DNA of 21,837 nt from an uncultured Collinsella sp. (GTDB lineage Bacteria; Actinomycetota; Coriobacteriia; Coriobacteriales; Coriobacteriaceae): NCBI GenBank assembly GCA_900752545.1, contig CAADVS010000057.1:1-21837 (forward strand). Direction: 5' to 3'. The translations under genes were made by a program, and so were the position numbers. The notes under the pieces are model-generated. The model was not told where the DNA came from, made no database searches, and worked only from the letters and a program-made list of their open reading frames with translations. Below, piece after piece: positions 1 through 6,915 of the stretch; position 1 is the first letter of the stretch, and every line of letters begins with the position of its first letter.

Positions 1-6
1 CGCTAC

Positions 7-106
7 GCGCCGCCCAGAGCGACAATTTGTCATTCAAAAGGCAAGGCATGACCAGAAGGTCTATGCCTTGCCTTTTTCATGCCAACTTGTTCGCTCTGGG
101 TGGCGC
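7..106. repeat. long imperfect inverted repeat enclosing an inner hairpin
   Basis: The left arm at 7-29 pairs with the right arm at 83-106 (about 20 of 23 positions, with one bulged base). The inner hairpin at 36-77 sits between them. The outer-arm plus inner-hairpin layout resembles the two larger elements at 6156-6286 and 11533-11662, but the core sequence is different. It may be the end of a transcription unit lying left of the window. No gene is supported here. Confidence 0.7.
36..77. terminator. probable bidirectional terminator hairpin
   Basis: A run of four A, then a GC-containing stem, pairs across 36-49 and 63-76. The stem continues inward as gacc/ggtc with one bulged T, around an AGAA tetraloop. 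A run of five T follows on the plus strand, and the leading A run provides a T run on the minus strand. It most likely ends a gene to the left of the window. Confidence 0.7.
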
Positions 107-111
107 TCGCT

Positions 112-355
112 GGCTTTGCCAAAACATCGATGGCTACGCGGTCCAGGAGGCGGCGAAGTGTTTGGTGTCTCGCTGGTCCTCGGCTGCGCCTGCGGGATCG
201 CTCGACTACCAAACACCTCGCCGCCGACCGGGCCCCGTCGTCCAAAAATCATCCGTAAAGGCGCGTTTATCTAATTTAAATCTATCCCTTGTGGAATGCG
301 GCTTGCTGGTGTTGTCTGGGCATTGATGGCTATGTGGTTCAAGAGGCGACGGTGC
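112..355. repeat. gene-free stretch with an 18-bp inverted repeat and a diverged direct repeat
   Basis: An inverted repeat at 149-166 and 208-225 matches at 17 of 18 positions around a 41-nt loop. Separately, about 40 bp at 112-156 recurs diverged at 302-350. In one frame each, the two copies read IDGYAVQEA and IDGYVVQEA, and most differences fall at third positions, which hints at a remnant of coding sequence. No intact gene or start signal is visible, so I regard this as decayed or non-coding DNA. Confidence 0.5.
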
Positions 356-377
356 TGTTGCTTGAATTTTTGCAGTT

Positions 378-420
378 AAAGAGGCCCGTTTCCCTGGGTT
401 GAGGGAAACGGGCCTCTTTT
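378..420. terminator. 18-bp perfect-stem terminator
   Basis: An 18-bp perfect stem (378-395 with 402-419) encloses a 6-nt loop and is bounded by A and T runs. It lies 44 bases past the stop codon of the minus-strand surface-protein gene and most likely ends it. The T tract is longer on the plus strand, so it may work in both directions. Confidence 0.85.
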
Positions 421-463
421 CTTTCTGGGTTTGTGGATTGGCGAAGGTGGTATGCTCTGGCAG

Positions 464-1459
464 CTATTTTGAGTTCTTGATGCGGCGTGTGGCTGTGGCG
501 GTTATTCCGAGTCCCATGGCGGCGATTCCTGCGAGTGTGATTGCGCTCGGCGCTGTGTCGCCTGTGTTTGCGAGCTTGCCGGGCTTGCCGCTGCTCGTGT
601 TCGCCTGCTTGGTGGAGCTCGATGGAGCGTCTTTGCCGGTCGCGGGCGAGCTGGCGGGCTGTGCCGTTTCGGCCGGCTGCGCTGAGCTGGAGGGTTTTGT
701 CGTCTCGGCGGGTTTCGTTATCTCGGGCGAGGTGGCCTTGTCTGCCGCGGCCTTTGCCTCTTCGTATGCCTTGCAGGCGTCGTCATAGGCCGCTTGCGCC
801 TTTTCCAAATCGCTAAGGAGCGCATTTCGCTTGGCTATGTCCTCGTCGATGTGGGCTTTAGCTTCCTTTGCCTCACTTTCGAAATACTGAACCTGTTTTT
901 CCTGGCTTTCGAGCCGGCGTTGGTAGCGGTGAAGATCATCTTCACAAGATTCTTCTCGCCTTTCTGCCGTCATGATCTCCATGCGCAACTGCTTAATATG
1001 CTCCTTAATAGCTGTGCTGGGCTCCTCGCCGCCGAGTGCTTCAAGTGCCTTATCTAATTCTGCCTGAAGGCCGCTTGTCCGGTTGTGGGCCTCATCGTAT
1101 TTGGCTTGGGCTGCATCGACGTTCGCTTGCATGGCGGGAAGGAGTTCCCTCTCTTCGGCGGCTTCCGCCACCACCATGTCGTAGAGTTCTTGAAATGCGG
1201 CAATGTCATCATCGATTTCCGCAATTTTCTCGGGACTTGCGGCGTCTTTTGCGGCCTCGAGGTTTTTGAGCGCTTCCTGCATGGCTGCATACGCTTTTTC
1301 TTTTGCGGCGGCCGCATCTTCTGTCTGCGGGGCGCCCGAATTGCCGCTGGTGGCGCTCGTCTGCGAAACGGCCGCACCGGTGGGGGAACTGGTTTCTGCC
1401 GCGATCGCCGCTACGGGGGCGATTCCCGCGACAAGTGCCGCGGAAAGGGCGATGCCCAC
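464..1459 (-). CDS. sortase-anchored coiled-coil surface protein (N-terminus interrupted)
   Basis: This is a secreted, wall-anchored protein of unknown role. Counted from a GTG at 1459, it is 331 residues long. It has a hydrophobic signal segment (1-20, cleavage likely in AIAAE), and a highly charged, Ala/Glu/Lys-rich coiled-coil region (about 45-245) rather like secreted alpha-helical envelope proteins. A Pro/Ser/Thr wall-spanning linker (about 247-293) follows, and then the sorting signal LANTGD (296-301), a hydrophobic stretch and a basic tail. The GTG start is doubtful. An ATG at 1498, with a GAGG ribosome site 7 bases upstream, reads in the same frame and would supply the missing basic n-region (MNDILARRAR), but an in-frame TGA at 1466-1468 separates it from the rest. 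The gene may be a recent nonsense mutant or be initiated internally at GTG. It is transcribed divergently from the ABC operon and ends in the terminator at 378-420. Confidence 0.75.
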   Translation of the reverse strand: MGIALSAALVAGIAPVAAIAAETSSPTGAAVSQTSATSGNSGAPQTEDAAAAKEKAYAAMQEALKNLEAAKDAASPEKIAEIDDDIAAFQELYDMVVAEAAEERELLPAMQANVDAAQAKYDEAHNRTSGLQAELDKALEALGGEEPSTAIKEHIKQLRMEIMTAERREESCEDDLHRYQRRLESQEKQVQYFESEAKEAKAHIDEDIAKRNALLSDLEKAQAAYDDACKAYEEAKAAADKATSPEITKPAETTKPSSSAQPAETAQPASSPATGKDAPSSSTKQANTSSGKPGKLANTGDTAPSAITLAGIAAMGLGITATATRRIKNSK

Positions 1460-1465
1460 AGTTGC

Positions 1466-1498
1466 TCATCTTGCTCTTCTTGCGAGAATGTCGTTCAT
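1466..1498 (-). other. natural start of the surface protein followed by an in-frame TGA
   Basis: ATG at 1498-1496 follows a good Shine-Dalgarno (GAGG, 7-base gap). Ten codons, rich in Arg near the end, lead to TGA at 1468-1466. After two more codons the frame continues into GTG at 1459 and the hydrophobic signal core. A single C-to-T change in a CGA Arg codon would explain the stop. Confidence 0.7.
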
Positions 1499-1712
1499 CT
1501 CGGTACCTCATTTCAAGGGTCGGCGACTAACTTGGTAGCACTAATGTAAATATACCATGCTAGTTGACCCGACACTGGCTGGGTGTGCGCGTATACCCCT
1601 CCCCTGAAAACTGAATCCCGTTAGAAATGACGAGTTGTTTACGCTTCTTTTGGGGTGGCGGTACTATCATGGTTCGAATTGAATGTGGATGATGATAGGG
1701 GAGCGCCTATAC

Positions 1713-3575
1713 ATGATTGAGCTGCTCAGGCGTTTTGGTGGTAAGTTTCGCCGGTATATGGTGATTGGCCCTGCGTGCAAGTTGATCGAAGTAATCTTTG
1801 ACCTTCTTACGCCGCTGGTGATTGCCCAGATGATCGACAAGGGCATTGGGGCGCACGACGCGAACGCCGTTATCCACTACGGCATGGTGCTCGCCGCCAT
1901 GGCCGTGATTGGCATCTCGTTTACGCTCGTCTGCCAAAAGATGGCGGCGCTCACCTCGCAGGGCATGGGCACTGACATTCGCGGCGCACTCTACCAGCAC
2001 ATCAACAAGCTGAGCTATGCTGAGCTCGATCGCTTTGGCACGCCGTCGCTCATCACGCGCATTACCAACGACGTCAACCAGGTGCAGCTGGCCGTGGCGC
2101 TGGGCGTACGCATGCTCATCCGCTGGCCCTTCTTGGCGGTGGGCTCTATGTGCGCGGCCCTTGCCATCGACCTTAAGCTCGGCATGATCTTCTTGATCTG
2201 CACGCCCGCTATCGGCTTGGTGTTTTGGTTTGTCATGGCGCGCTGCATTCCGTATTACAGGCAGCTGCAGGCAAAGCTCGACCGCATTGCGCTTATCTGC
2301 CGCGAGGGCCTTTCGGGCGCCCGCGTGGTCCGCGCCTTTGTGCGCGAGGACCACGAGCGCGAGCGCTTTGCCCAAGCTGCCGATGACCAGGCCAATACCG
2401 CCATCGCGGTGGGTAAGCTCTCGTCGATCCTTAACCCCGTCACGTTTCTTGTGATGAACCTGGGCGTGTGCGCCATCCTGTGGGTGGGCGGCATACAGGT
2501 CAACGTGGGCGAGCTCACGCAGGGCCAGGTCATGGCGTTTGTGAACTACATGACGCAGACCCTGACCTCCATCGTGTACGTCGCCAACCTGGTCGTGGTC
2601 TTTACCAAGGCGAGCGCCAGCGCGTCGCGTATCAACGAGGTGCTCAATTGCGTGCCGAGCATCGCTGACGAGGGCAACCGGCCGGTCGCGCTGCCCAAGC
2701 CGAGCAATGCCGCTCCAGTTCCTGCGCTGAGCTTGAGCCATGCGAGCTTCTCTTTTGGCGCCGGCGCTGCCAACGCCGTCAACGATGTGACCCTGGAGCT
2801 GCCGCTGGGCAAGACGCTCGGCATTATCGGCGGCACGGGCAGCGGTAAGTCGACGCTCGTCTCGCTCATCCCGCGCCTGTACGATGCGAGTACCGGCAGC
2901 GTGAGCGTGATGGGCGCCGACGTGCGCACCTGGCCGCTCGATCAGCTGCGCTACGTGGTCGCGACCGTTCCGCAGCGCGCGTCGCTGGTGAGCGGCACCA
3001 TCCGCAGCAACCTGACCTGGCGTGACGAGGCTGCGACCGACGAGGATCTCTGGGCGGCGCTCGACATGGCGCAGGCGAGCGAGTTCGTGCTCAGCAAGCC
3101 GCAGGGGCTCGATGCTCCGGTCGAGGCGGGCGGCAAGAACTTTAGTGGTGGCCAGCGCCAGCGCCTGACTATCGCGCGTGCCTTGGTGGGTTCGCCTCAG
3201 ATATTGATTATGGACGACTCCGCCTCGGCGCTCGACTTTAAGACCGATGCGGCGCTTCGCCATGCCATTCGCGAACGAAGCATACGCGGTGCCGCCGAGG
3301 GCGGGCTGCCGCTGACCACGGTGATTGTGAGCCAGCGCGTCTCGACCGTGCGCGACGCCGACATGATCTGCGTACTCGACCACGGCTCGGTTGCGGGCCT
3401 GGGCACGCATGACGAGCTGTACGCGACCTGCCAGCTCTATCGCGAGATTTGCCAGTCGCAGCTGCGCCGCGAGGAGCTCGAGGGCCAGCAGGGGAGTGCG
3501 GCGCCCACGTCCGTCCCAAGTCCCGCGTCCGCCCCGGCTGCCCCGGCATCCACTTGCGCAAAGGAGGGCTGCTAA
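1713..3575 (+). CDS. heterodimeric ABC exporter subunit with degenerate ATPase site
   Basis: This is a half-transporter of the ABCB/MsbA-like exporter type: a six-helix membrane domain (about 1-300) followed by a nucleotide-binding domain. Walker A has Lys379 and the signature FSGGQ is intact at 477-481. The Walker B catalytic glutamate is Asp502 (MDDSASALD instead of DEATSALD), and the H-loop histidine is Gln541 (SQRVST). In TM287/288- and BmrCD-type exporters, this pattern marks the subunit carrying the non-hydrolysing site. I chose ATG 1713 over ATG 1683 because AGGGGAG at 1697-1703 lies 9 bases before it. The C-terminal tail is Ala/Pro/Ser-rich. The stop codon directly abuts the start of the partner gene, so the two are surely co-transcribed. 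The substrate is unknown; drugs, peptides or lipids are typical for the family. Confidence 0.93.
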   Translation: MIELLRRFGGKFRRYMVIGPACKLIEVIFDLLTPLVIAQMIDKGIGAHDANAVIHYGMVLAAMAVIGISFTLVCQKMAALTSQGMGTDIRGALYQHINKLSYAELDRFGTPSLITRITNDVNQVQLAVALGVRMLIRWPFLAVGSMCAALAIDLKLGMIFLICTPAIGLVFWFVMARCIPYYRQLQAKLDRIALICREGLSGARVVRAFVREDHERERFAQAADDQANTAIAVGKLSSILNPVTFLVMNLGVCAILWVGGIQVNVGELTQGQVMAFVNYMTQTLTSIVYVANLVVVFTKASASASRINEVLNCVPSIADEGNRPVALPKPSNAAPVPALSLSHASFSFGAGAANAVNDVTLELPLGKTLGIIGGTGSGKSTLVSLIPRLYDASTGSVSVMGADVRTWPLDQLRYVVATVPQRASLVSGTIRSNLTWRDEAATDEDLWAALDMAQASEFVLSKPQGLDAPVEAGGKNFSGGQRQRLTIARALVGSPQILIMDDSASALDFKTDAALRHAIRERSIRGAAEGGLPLTTVIVSQRVSTVRDADMICVLDHGSVAGLGTHDELYATCQLYREICQSQLRREELEGQQGSAAPTSVPSPASAPAAPASTCAKEGC

Positions 3576-5435
3576 ATGAATCCGTACACTTCCTCCGGTT
3601 CGGTCGCCACGATGACGGCCAACGTGTCCGGTAACGATAACCTCAACGACCTGGGCGACGGTCCGCGCCAGCCCGGCGACCCTGAGCGCTATCCCGTGGG
3701 CGCGGTGACCCGCCGCCTGATGGGCTACGTCCGTCCGCACCGTATTTCGTTTGCGGCGTCGTTTGTGAGCGCCGCCATCTCGGTGATTCTGCAGCTCTAC
3801 ACACCTATTCTCATCGGCGAGGGCATCGACCTGATCGTTGCTGCCGGGCAGGTGGACTTCGATGCGCTGCTGCCGCTCGTTACCAAACTCGCGCTCGTCG
3901 TGGTGGGAGCAGCGTCCTTCCAGTGGCTGCAGGGCTACTGCGTCAACCGCCTGTCCTACGAAACGGTGTGCGACATGCGCGTGGAGGCGAGCGATAAGCT
4001 CAGCCGCATGCCGCTCAGCTTTATCGACAGCCATGCTCACGGCGACCTCATGAGCCGTGTGGTCAACGACGTCGACCAGGTGGGCGACGGTCTGCTGCAG
4101 GGCTTCACGCAGCTCTTCACCGGTGTTATTACCATCGTGGGCACGCTCGCGTTTATGCTTTCCATCAACCTGACCATGACGCTTGTGGTGGTACTCGTCA
4201 CACCGCTTTCCATTTTTGCAGCCGGCGCCATCGCCAAGCTTTCCAACAAAAGCTTTACGGCACAGCAGCGTATTCAAGGGCAGCTCGGTGGTCATATCGA
4301 GGAGTACGTAGGCGAGCAAAAGCTAATCGACGCCTTTGCCTACGGCCCGAACGCTCAGCAACGCTTCGATGCCCTCAATGCCGAGCTCTACACCGCGGGC
4401 GAGCGCGCGCAGTTTATGGGTTCGCTCTCCAACCCCGGCACGCGCTTTATCAACAACATCATCTATGCCGTGGTCGCTGTGATCGGCTGCGTGGGCGTGA
4501 TCACGGGCGTGCCCGCGGCGCTTACGGTGGGCGGCGTGCAGATCTTCCTGTCCTATGCCAACCAGTACACCAAGCCGTTCAACGAGGTCACCAACGTCAT
4601 TACGCAGATCCAGACCGCGTACGCCTCGGCGCGCCGCATGTTTGCGCTGCTCGATGCGCGCGAGCAGGAGCCCGACGCGTCGGACGCCGTGGTACTTTCT
4701 GCCCCGCAGGGCGAGGTCGCCTTTGAGCATGTGGACTTTAGCTATGTGACCGACCGCAAGCTGCTGCAGGACATCTGCATCGAGGCCAAGCCCGGCATGC
4801 GCTTTGCCCTGGTCGGCCCCACGGGCTGCGGAAAGACGACGCTCATCAACCTGCTGCTGCGCTTTTACGATATCGATGCCGGCCGCATCGCGGTCGATGG
4901 CAAGGCTTCGCGTGACTACACGCGCGCAAGCCTGCGCCGCGCCTTTGGCATGGTGCTGCAGGACACTTGGCTGTTCGAGGGCACGGTGGCGGAAAACATC
5001 GCCTACGGTTGTTCCGATGCCACGCGCGAACAGGTTGTCGAGGCGGCCAAGCGCGCGCACGCGCACAAGTTTATCGTGCAGCTGCCAGGCGGCTACGATA
5101 CGGTGATCGGCGAGGACGGCGGCACGTTTAGCCAGGGTCAAAAACAGCTGCTGTGCATCGCACGCGTCATGCTCACCGACCCGGCGATTTTGCTGCTGGA
5201 CGAGGCGACCTCGAGCATCGATACCCGCACCGAGCTGCAGGTGCAGGCGGCATTCGATGAGCTCATGGCTGGCCGCACAAGCTTTGTCGTGGCGCATCGC
5301 CTGAGCACCATCCGCAACGCCGACTGCATTTTGGTGATGCGCGACGGCCAGATTATCGAGCGCGGCACGCACGACGAGCTGCTAGCGGCAGGCGGCTTCT
5401 ACGCCGAACTCTACCGCAGCCAATTCGCCCAGTAA
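3576..5435 (+). CDS. heterodimeric ABC exporter subunit with catalytic ATPase site
   Basis: This 619-residue half-transporter is the partner of the preceding gene. A hydrophilic N-terminal extension of about 45 residues precedes the six-helix membrane domain (about 60-330) and the nucleotide-binding domain. Walker A (GPTGCGKTT, Lys420), Walker B with catalytic Glu543 (LLLDEATSS) and the H-loop His574 (VAHRLST) are canonical. The signature is altered to FSQGQ (518-522). Together with the first subunit's good signature and bad Walker B, this gives one competent and one degenerate ATP site. The ATG follows the upstream TAA with no gap, and AGGAGGG sits just before it inside the upstream gene, which fits coupled translation. 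No convincing terminator was seen after the stop. Confidence 0.93.
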   Translation: MNPYTSSGSVATMTANVSGNDNLNDLGDGPRQPGDPERYPVGAVTRRLMGYVRPHRISFAASFVSAAISVILQLYTPILIGEGIDLIVAAGQVDFDALLPLVTKLALVVVGAASFQWLQGYCVNRLSYETVCDMRVEASDKLSRMPLSFIDSHAHGDLMSRVVNDVDQVGDGLLQGFTQLFTGVITIVGTLAFMLSINLTMTLVVVLVTPLSIFAAGAIAKLSNKSFTAQQRIQGQLGGHIEEYVGEQKLIDAFAYGPNAQQRFDALNAELYTAGERAQFMGSLSNPGTRFINNIIYAVVAVIGCVGVITGVPAALTVGGVQIFLSYANQYTKPFNEVTNVITQIQTAYASARRMFALLDAREQEPDASDAVVLSAPQGEVAFEHVDFSYVTDRKLLQDICIEAKPGMRFALVGPTGCGKTTLINLLLRFYDIDAGRIAVDGKASRDYTRASLRRAFGMVLQDTWLFEGTVAENIAYGCSDATREQVVEAAKRAHAHKFIVQLPGGYDTVIGEDGGTFSQGQKQLLCIARVMLTDPAILLLDEATSSIDTRTELQVQAAFDELMAGRTSFVVAHRLSTIRNADCILVMRDGQIIERGTHDELLAAGGFYAELYRSQFAQ

Positions 5436-5475
5436 GCAAGCCCGTGGGGCAAATTAATCAATCGACAGACGGTGG

Positions 5476-5503
5476 TTTACATCTGTCACGTTAGTACTAA
5501 GAT
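5476..5503 (+). promoter_or_regulatory. possible promoter for the flavodoxin-like gene
   Basis: TTTACA at 5476-5481 and TAAGAT at 5498-5503 are separated by 16 bases in an AT-rich stretch unlike the surrounding GC-rich DNA. The sequence acaga/tctgt flanks the -35 box as a short inverted repeat and could be an operator. This is judged by eye only. Confidence 0.35.
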
Positions 5504-5556
5504 ATTCATCTAATAAATTGCATTAGTGGCTTTAGTTTTGGGGGAAACGAGGCAAC

Positions 5557-6114
5557 GTGACTATGACGTGCTCTTTGGTGGTTAACAGCAAGAGCGGTAA
5601 TACCAGGATGGTTTCGGGCGCGATCAAGCGCGCTCTGCAGGCTGCGGGTGTTGAGTTTGTCCATGCCGCGGCGTTGAGCGACGATGCGGATGCAGATCAG
5701 GTTGCGCTCGAGGCGCAGGGCGCCTGCGCGGCCGACACGGTGCTCGTCGGTTTTTGGTGCGACAAGGGCGCGTGCACGCCTTCGGTCGCGACGTTGCTCT
5801 CCGCCTTGCACGGCAAGCGCGTCTTCCTGTTTGGCACCTGCGGTTTTGGCGCCGACCAGAGCTATTACCAGCAGATTATTGATCGCGTAACTTCTAATTT
5901 GGCTGGGGATGCCGAGCTTGCGGGCTGGGCGATGTGCCAGGGTAAGATGGGCCCCGCGGTCAAGCAGCGCTATGAGGCGATGCTTGAGCAAGAACCCGAA
6001 AACGCGCGCTATAAGATGCTGCTCGACAACTGGGTTGCCGCAAAGGACCATCCCACCAAGGAAGATCTGGACAACATGGCTGAAGCCGCCAAGAAGGCCG
6101 TGCTGGGGGAGTAG
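5557..6114 (+). CDS. flavodoxin-like protein
   Basis: This 185-residue protein has a flavodoxin-type fold. An N-terminal beta strand leads into SKSGNTR (about 11-17), the expected phosphate-binding loop for FMN. Later segments, DTVLVGFWCDKG and GKRVFLFGTCGFG, match the strands and loops that hold the isoalloxazine ring in flavodoxin-family proteins. The length is slightly above classical flavodoxins, with a helical C-terminal extension (about 145-185). It probably carries electrons in the cytoplasm; the partner is unknown. The start could be GTG 5557 or ATG 5563, because the GAGG site at 5549-5552 serves the latter at 10 bases and the former at only 4. It stands alone: 121 bases separate it from the ABC operon, and a repeat region follows. 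Confidence 0.85.
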   Translation: MTMTCSLVVNSKSGNTRMVSGAIKRALQAAGVEFVHAAALSDDADADQVALEAQGACAADTVLVGFWCDKGACTPSVATLLSALHGKRVFLFGTCGFGADQSYYQQIIDRVTSNLAGDAELAGWAMCQGKMGPAVKQRYEAMLEQEPENARYKMLLDNWVAAKDHPTKEDLDNMAEAAKKAVLGE

Positions 6115-6155
6115 CTCCCATCGCTGACGGCGGTCGGTCCATCTTTCTAAATGAA

Positions 6156-6286
6156 GCGTCCTCCCGGGCGTCGGGGCACGAAGTTCCCTGCTCTACAGTC
6201 CTGCGCAAGACGAAGGCCACATTAAGTGGCCTTCTTTGCGTGCGGAACTCGCGATGAACTTCGTGCCCCGCCGTCCGGGAGGACGC
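6156..6286 (+). repeat. hairpin element, copy 1 (conserved core, private arms)
   Basis: Arms at 6157-6186 and 6256-6285 pair at 28 of 30 positions, and one more base pair extends the stem to 6156 and 6286. The 77-nt middle (6183-6259) includes 65 nt identical to the reverse complement of the core in the copy at 11533-11662. Inside is the hairpin gaaggccac-ATTAA-gtggccttc (6212-6234), nested in a cgcaa/ttgcg helix. The arms do not resemble those of the second copy beyond the outer cgtc and inner gttc. It lies between the flavodoxin gene and the repeat array and could be a structured RNA, a terminator or a small mobile palindrome. Confidence 0.85.
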
Positions 6287-6374
6287 CTCTTTATTGATGG
6301 GAGGCCTGATAGGTCGATGGTTCCGTGCCCGGATGCGTCCAAAGTGGGACGGGCTTTCCGGATGGGCAGGCTTT

Positions 6375-6795
6375 CGAAAAATGCGTCCCGGAATTTGCCT
6401 TTGGAATGGGACGTAGTTTCCCGTTGAGGTGCTTTGCGGAAAGTGCATCCCACTCTGGGCGGTCGAAGTGGGACACACTTTCCCAAAGGCGCTCCAACGG
6501 GAAATTGCGTCCCATTATTCGGTCAAGAAACGGGATGCATTTTCCCAATGAGAGCAAAACCGGAAAATGCATCCCACAATCAGCCCTCAAAGTGGGACGC
6601 CGTTTCCCAATGAGGCTCAAGCGGAAAATGCATCCCGGAATTTGCGCTCAAAGTGGGATGCGGTTTCCGGTTGAGGGTCTAAGGGGAAAATGCGTCCCAG
6701 AATCGACGCTTGAAATGGGATGCAGTTTCCCGATGAGGCACTCGACGGAAAATACATCCCAGAAATGGCCTTTGAGCTGGGATAAGATTTCCGCG
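6375..6795. repeat. array 1: seven ~62-bp palindromic repeat units
   Basis: Units begin at 6375, 6437, 6498, 6561, 6622, 6684 and 6746 (spacing 61-63 bp), with a degenerate partial unit at about 6332-6360. Each unit is approximately GGAAAATGCATCCCA, a spacer of about 16 nt, TGGGACGCANTTTCCC, and a linker of about 14 nt often reading AATGAGGCTCAA. The two conserved blocks are inverted copies of one another, so every block can pair with the block on either side. Spacers and linkers vary between units. It fills the gap upstream of the giant surface-protein gene. I do not consider it coding. Confidence 0.9.
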
Positions 6796-6810
6796 GCATC
6801 TCGGATTCTC

Positions 6811-6889
6811 AAAAATGAGACACGCCGTTGGCGAAAATGAGACACGTGATATCGGGCATTGGATGTATCATTTGCAAAAATGAGTCCAC
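6811..6889 (+). promoter_or_regulatory. three direct repeats of AAAATGAGNCAC upstream of the surface gene
   Basis: Copies lie at 6811-6823, 6833-6845 and 6876-6889. The third is changed to AAAATGAGTCCAC. Copies one and two are offset by 22 bp and copies two and three by 43 bp, close to two and four helical turns, so the sites would face the same side of the DNA. They lie 27-105 bases before the chosen start of the giant gene and are candidate operator sites. TATCAT at 6866-6871 could be a -10 box, but no good -35 is seen. Confidence 0.45.
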
Positions 6890-6915
6890 TCCACTCGAAT
6901 AAAGCGAGGTCCCTC

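Noticed and set aside
27..326. 99-codon open frame at the left end
   Set aside because: It runs through two large inverted repeats, has no ribosome site and matches no family I recognise. Overlapping frames on both strands are equally open.
1707..4319. 870-codon open frame antisense to the ABC transporter genes
   Set aside because: This is a composition shadow of GC-rich codons on the other strand. It is His/Arg/Ala-rich with no recognisable domain, while the plus strand encodes clear ABC motifs.
6375..6795. CRISPR array
   Set aside because: The blocks alternate in orientation and vary in sequence, the spacers are only 14-16 nt and similar between units, and no cas gene is nearby.
6325..6840. 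171-codon open frame running through repeat array 1
   Set aside because: The 61-63-bp period is not a multiple of three, so the peptide changes frame from unit to unit and shows no consistent repeat. There is no ribosome site, and the other strand is equally open. The DNA palindromes, not a protein, are what is conserved.
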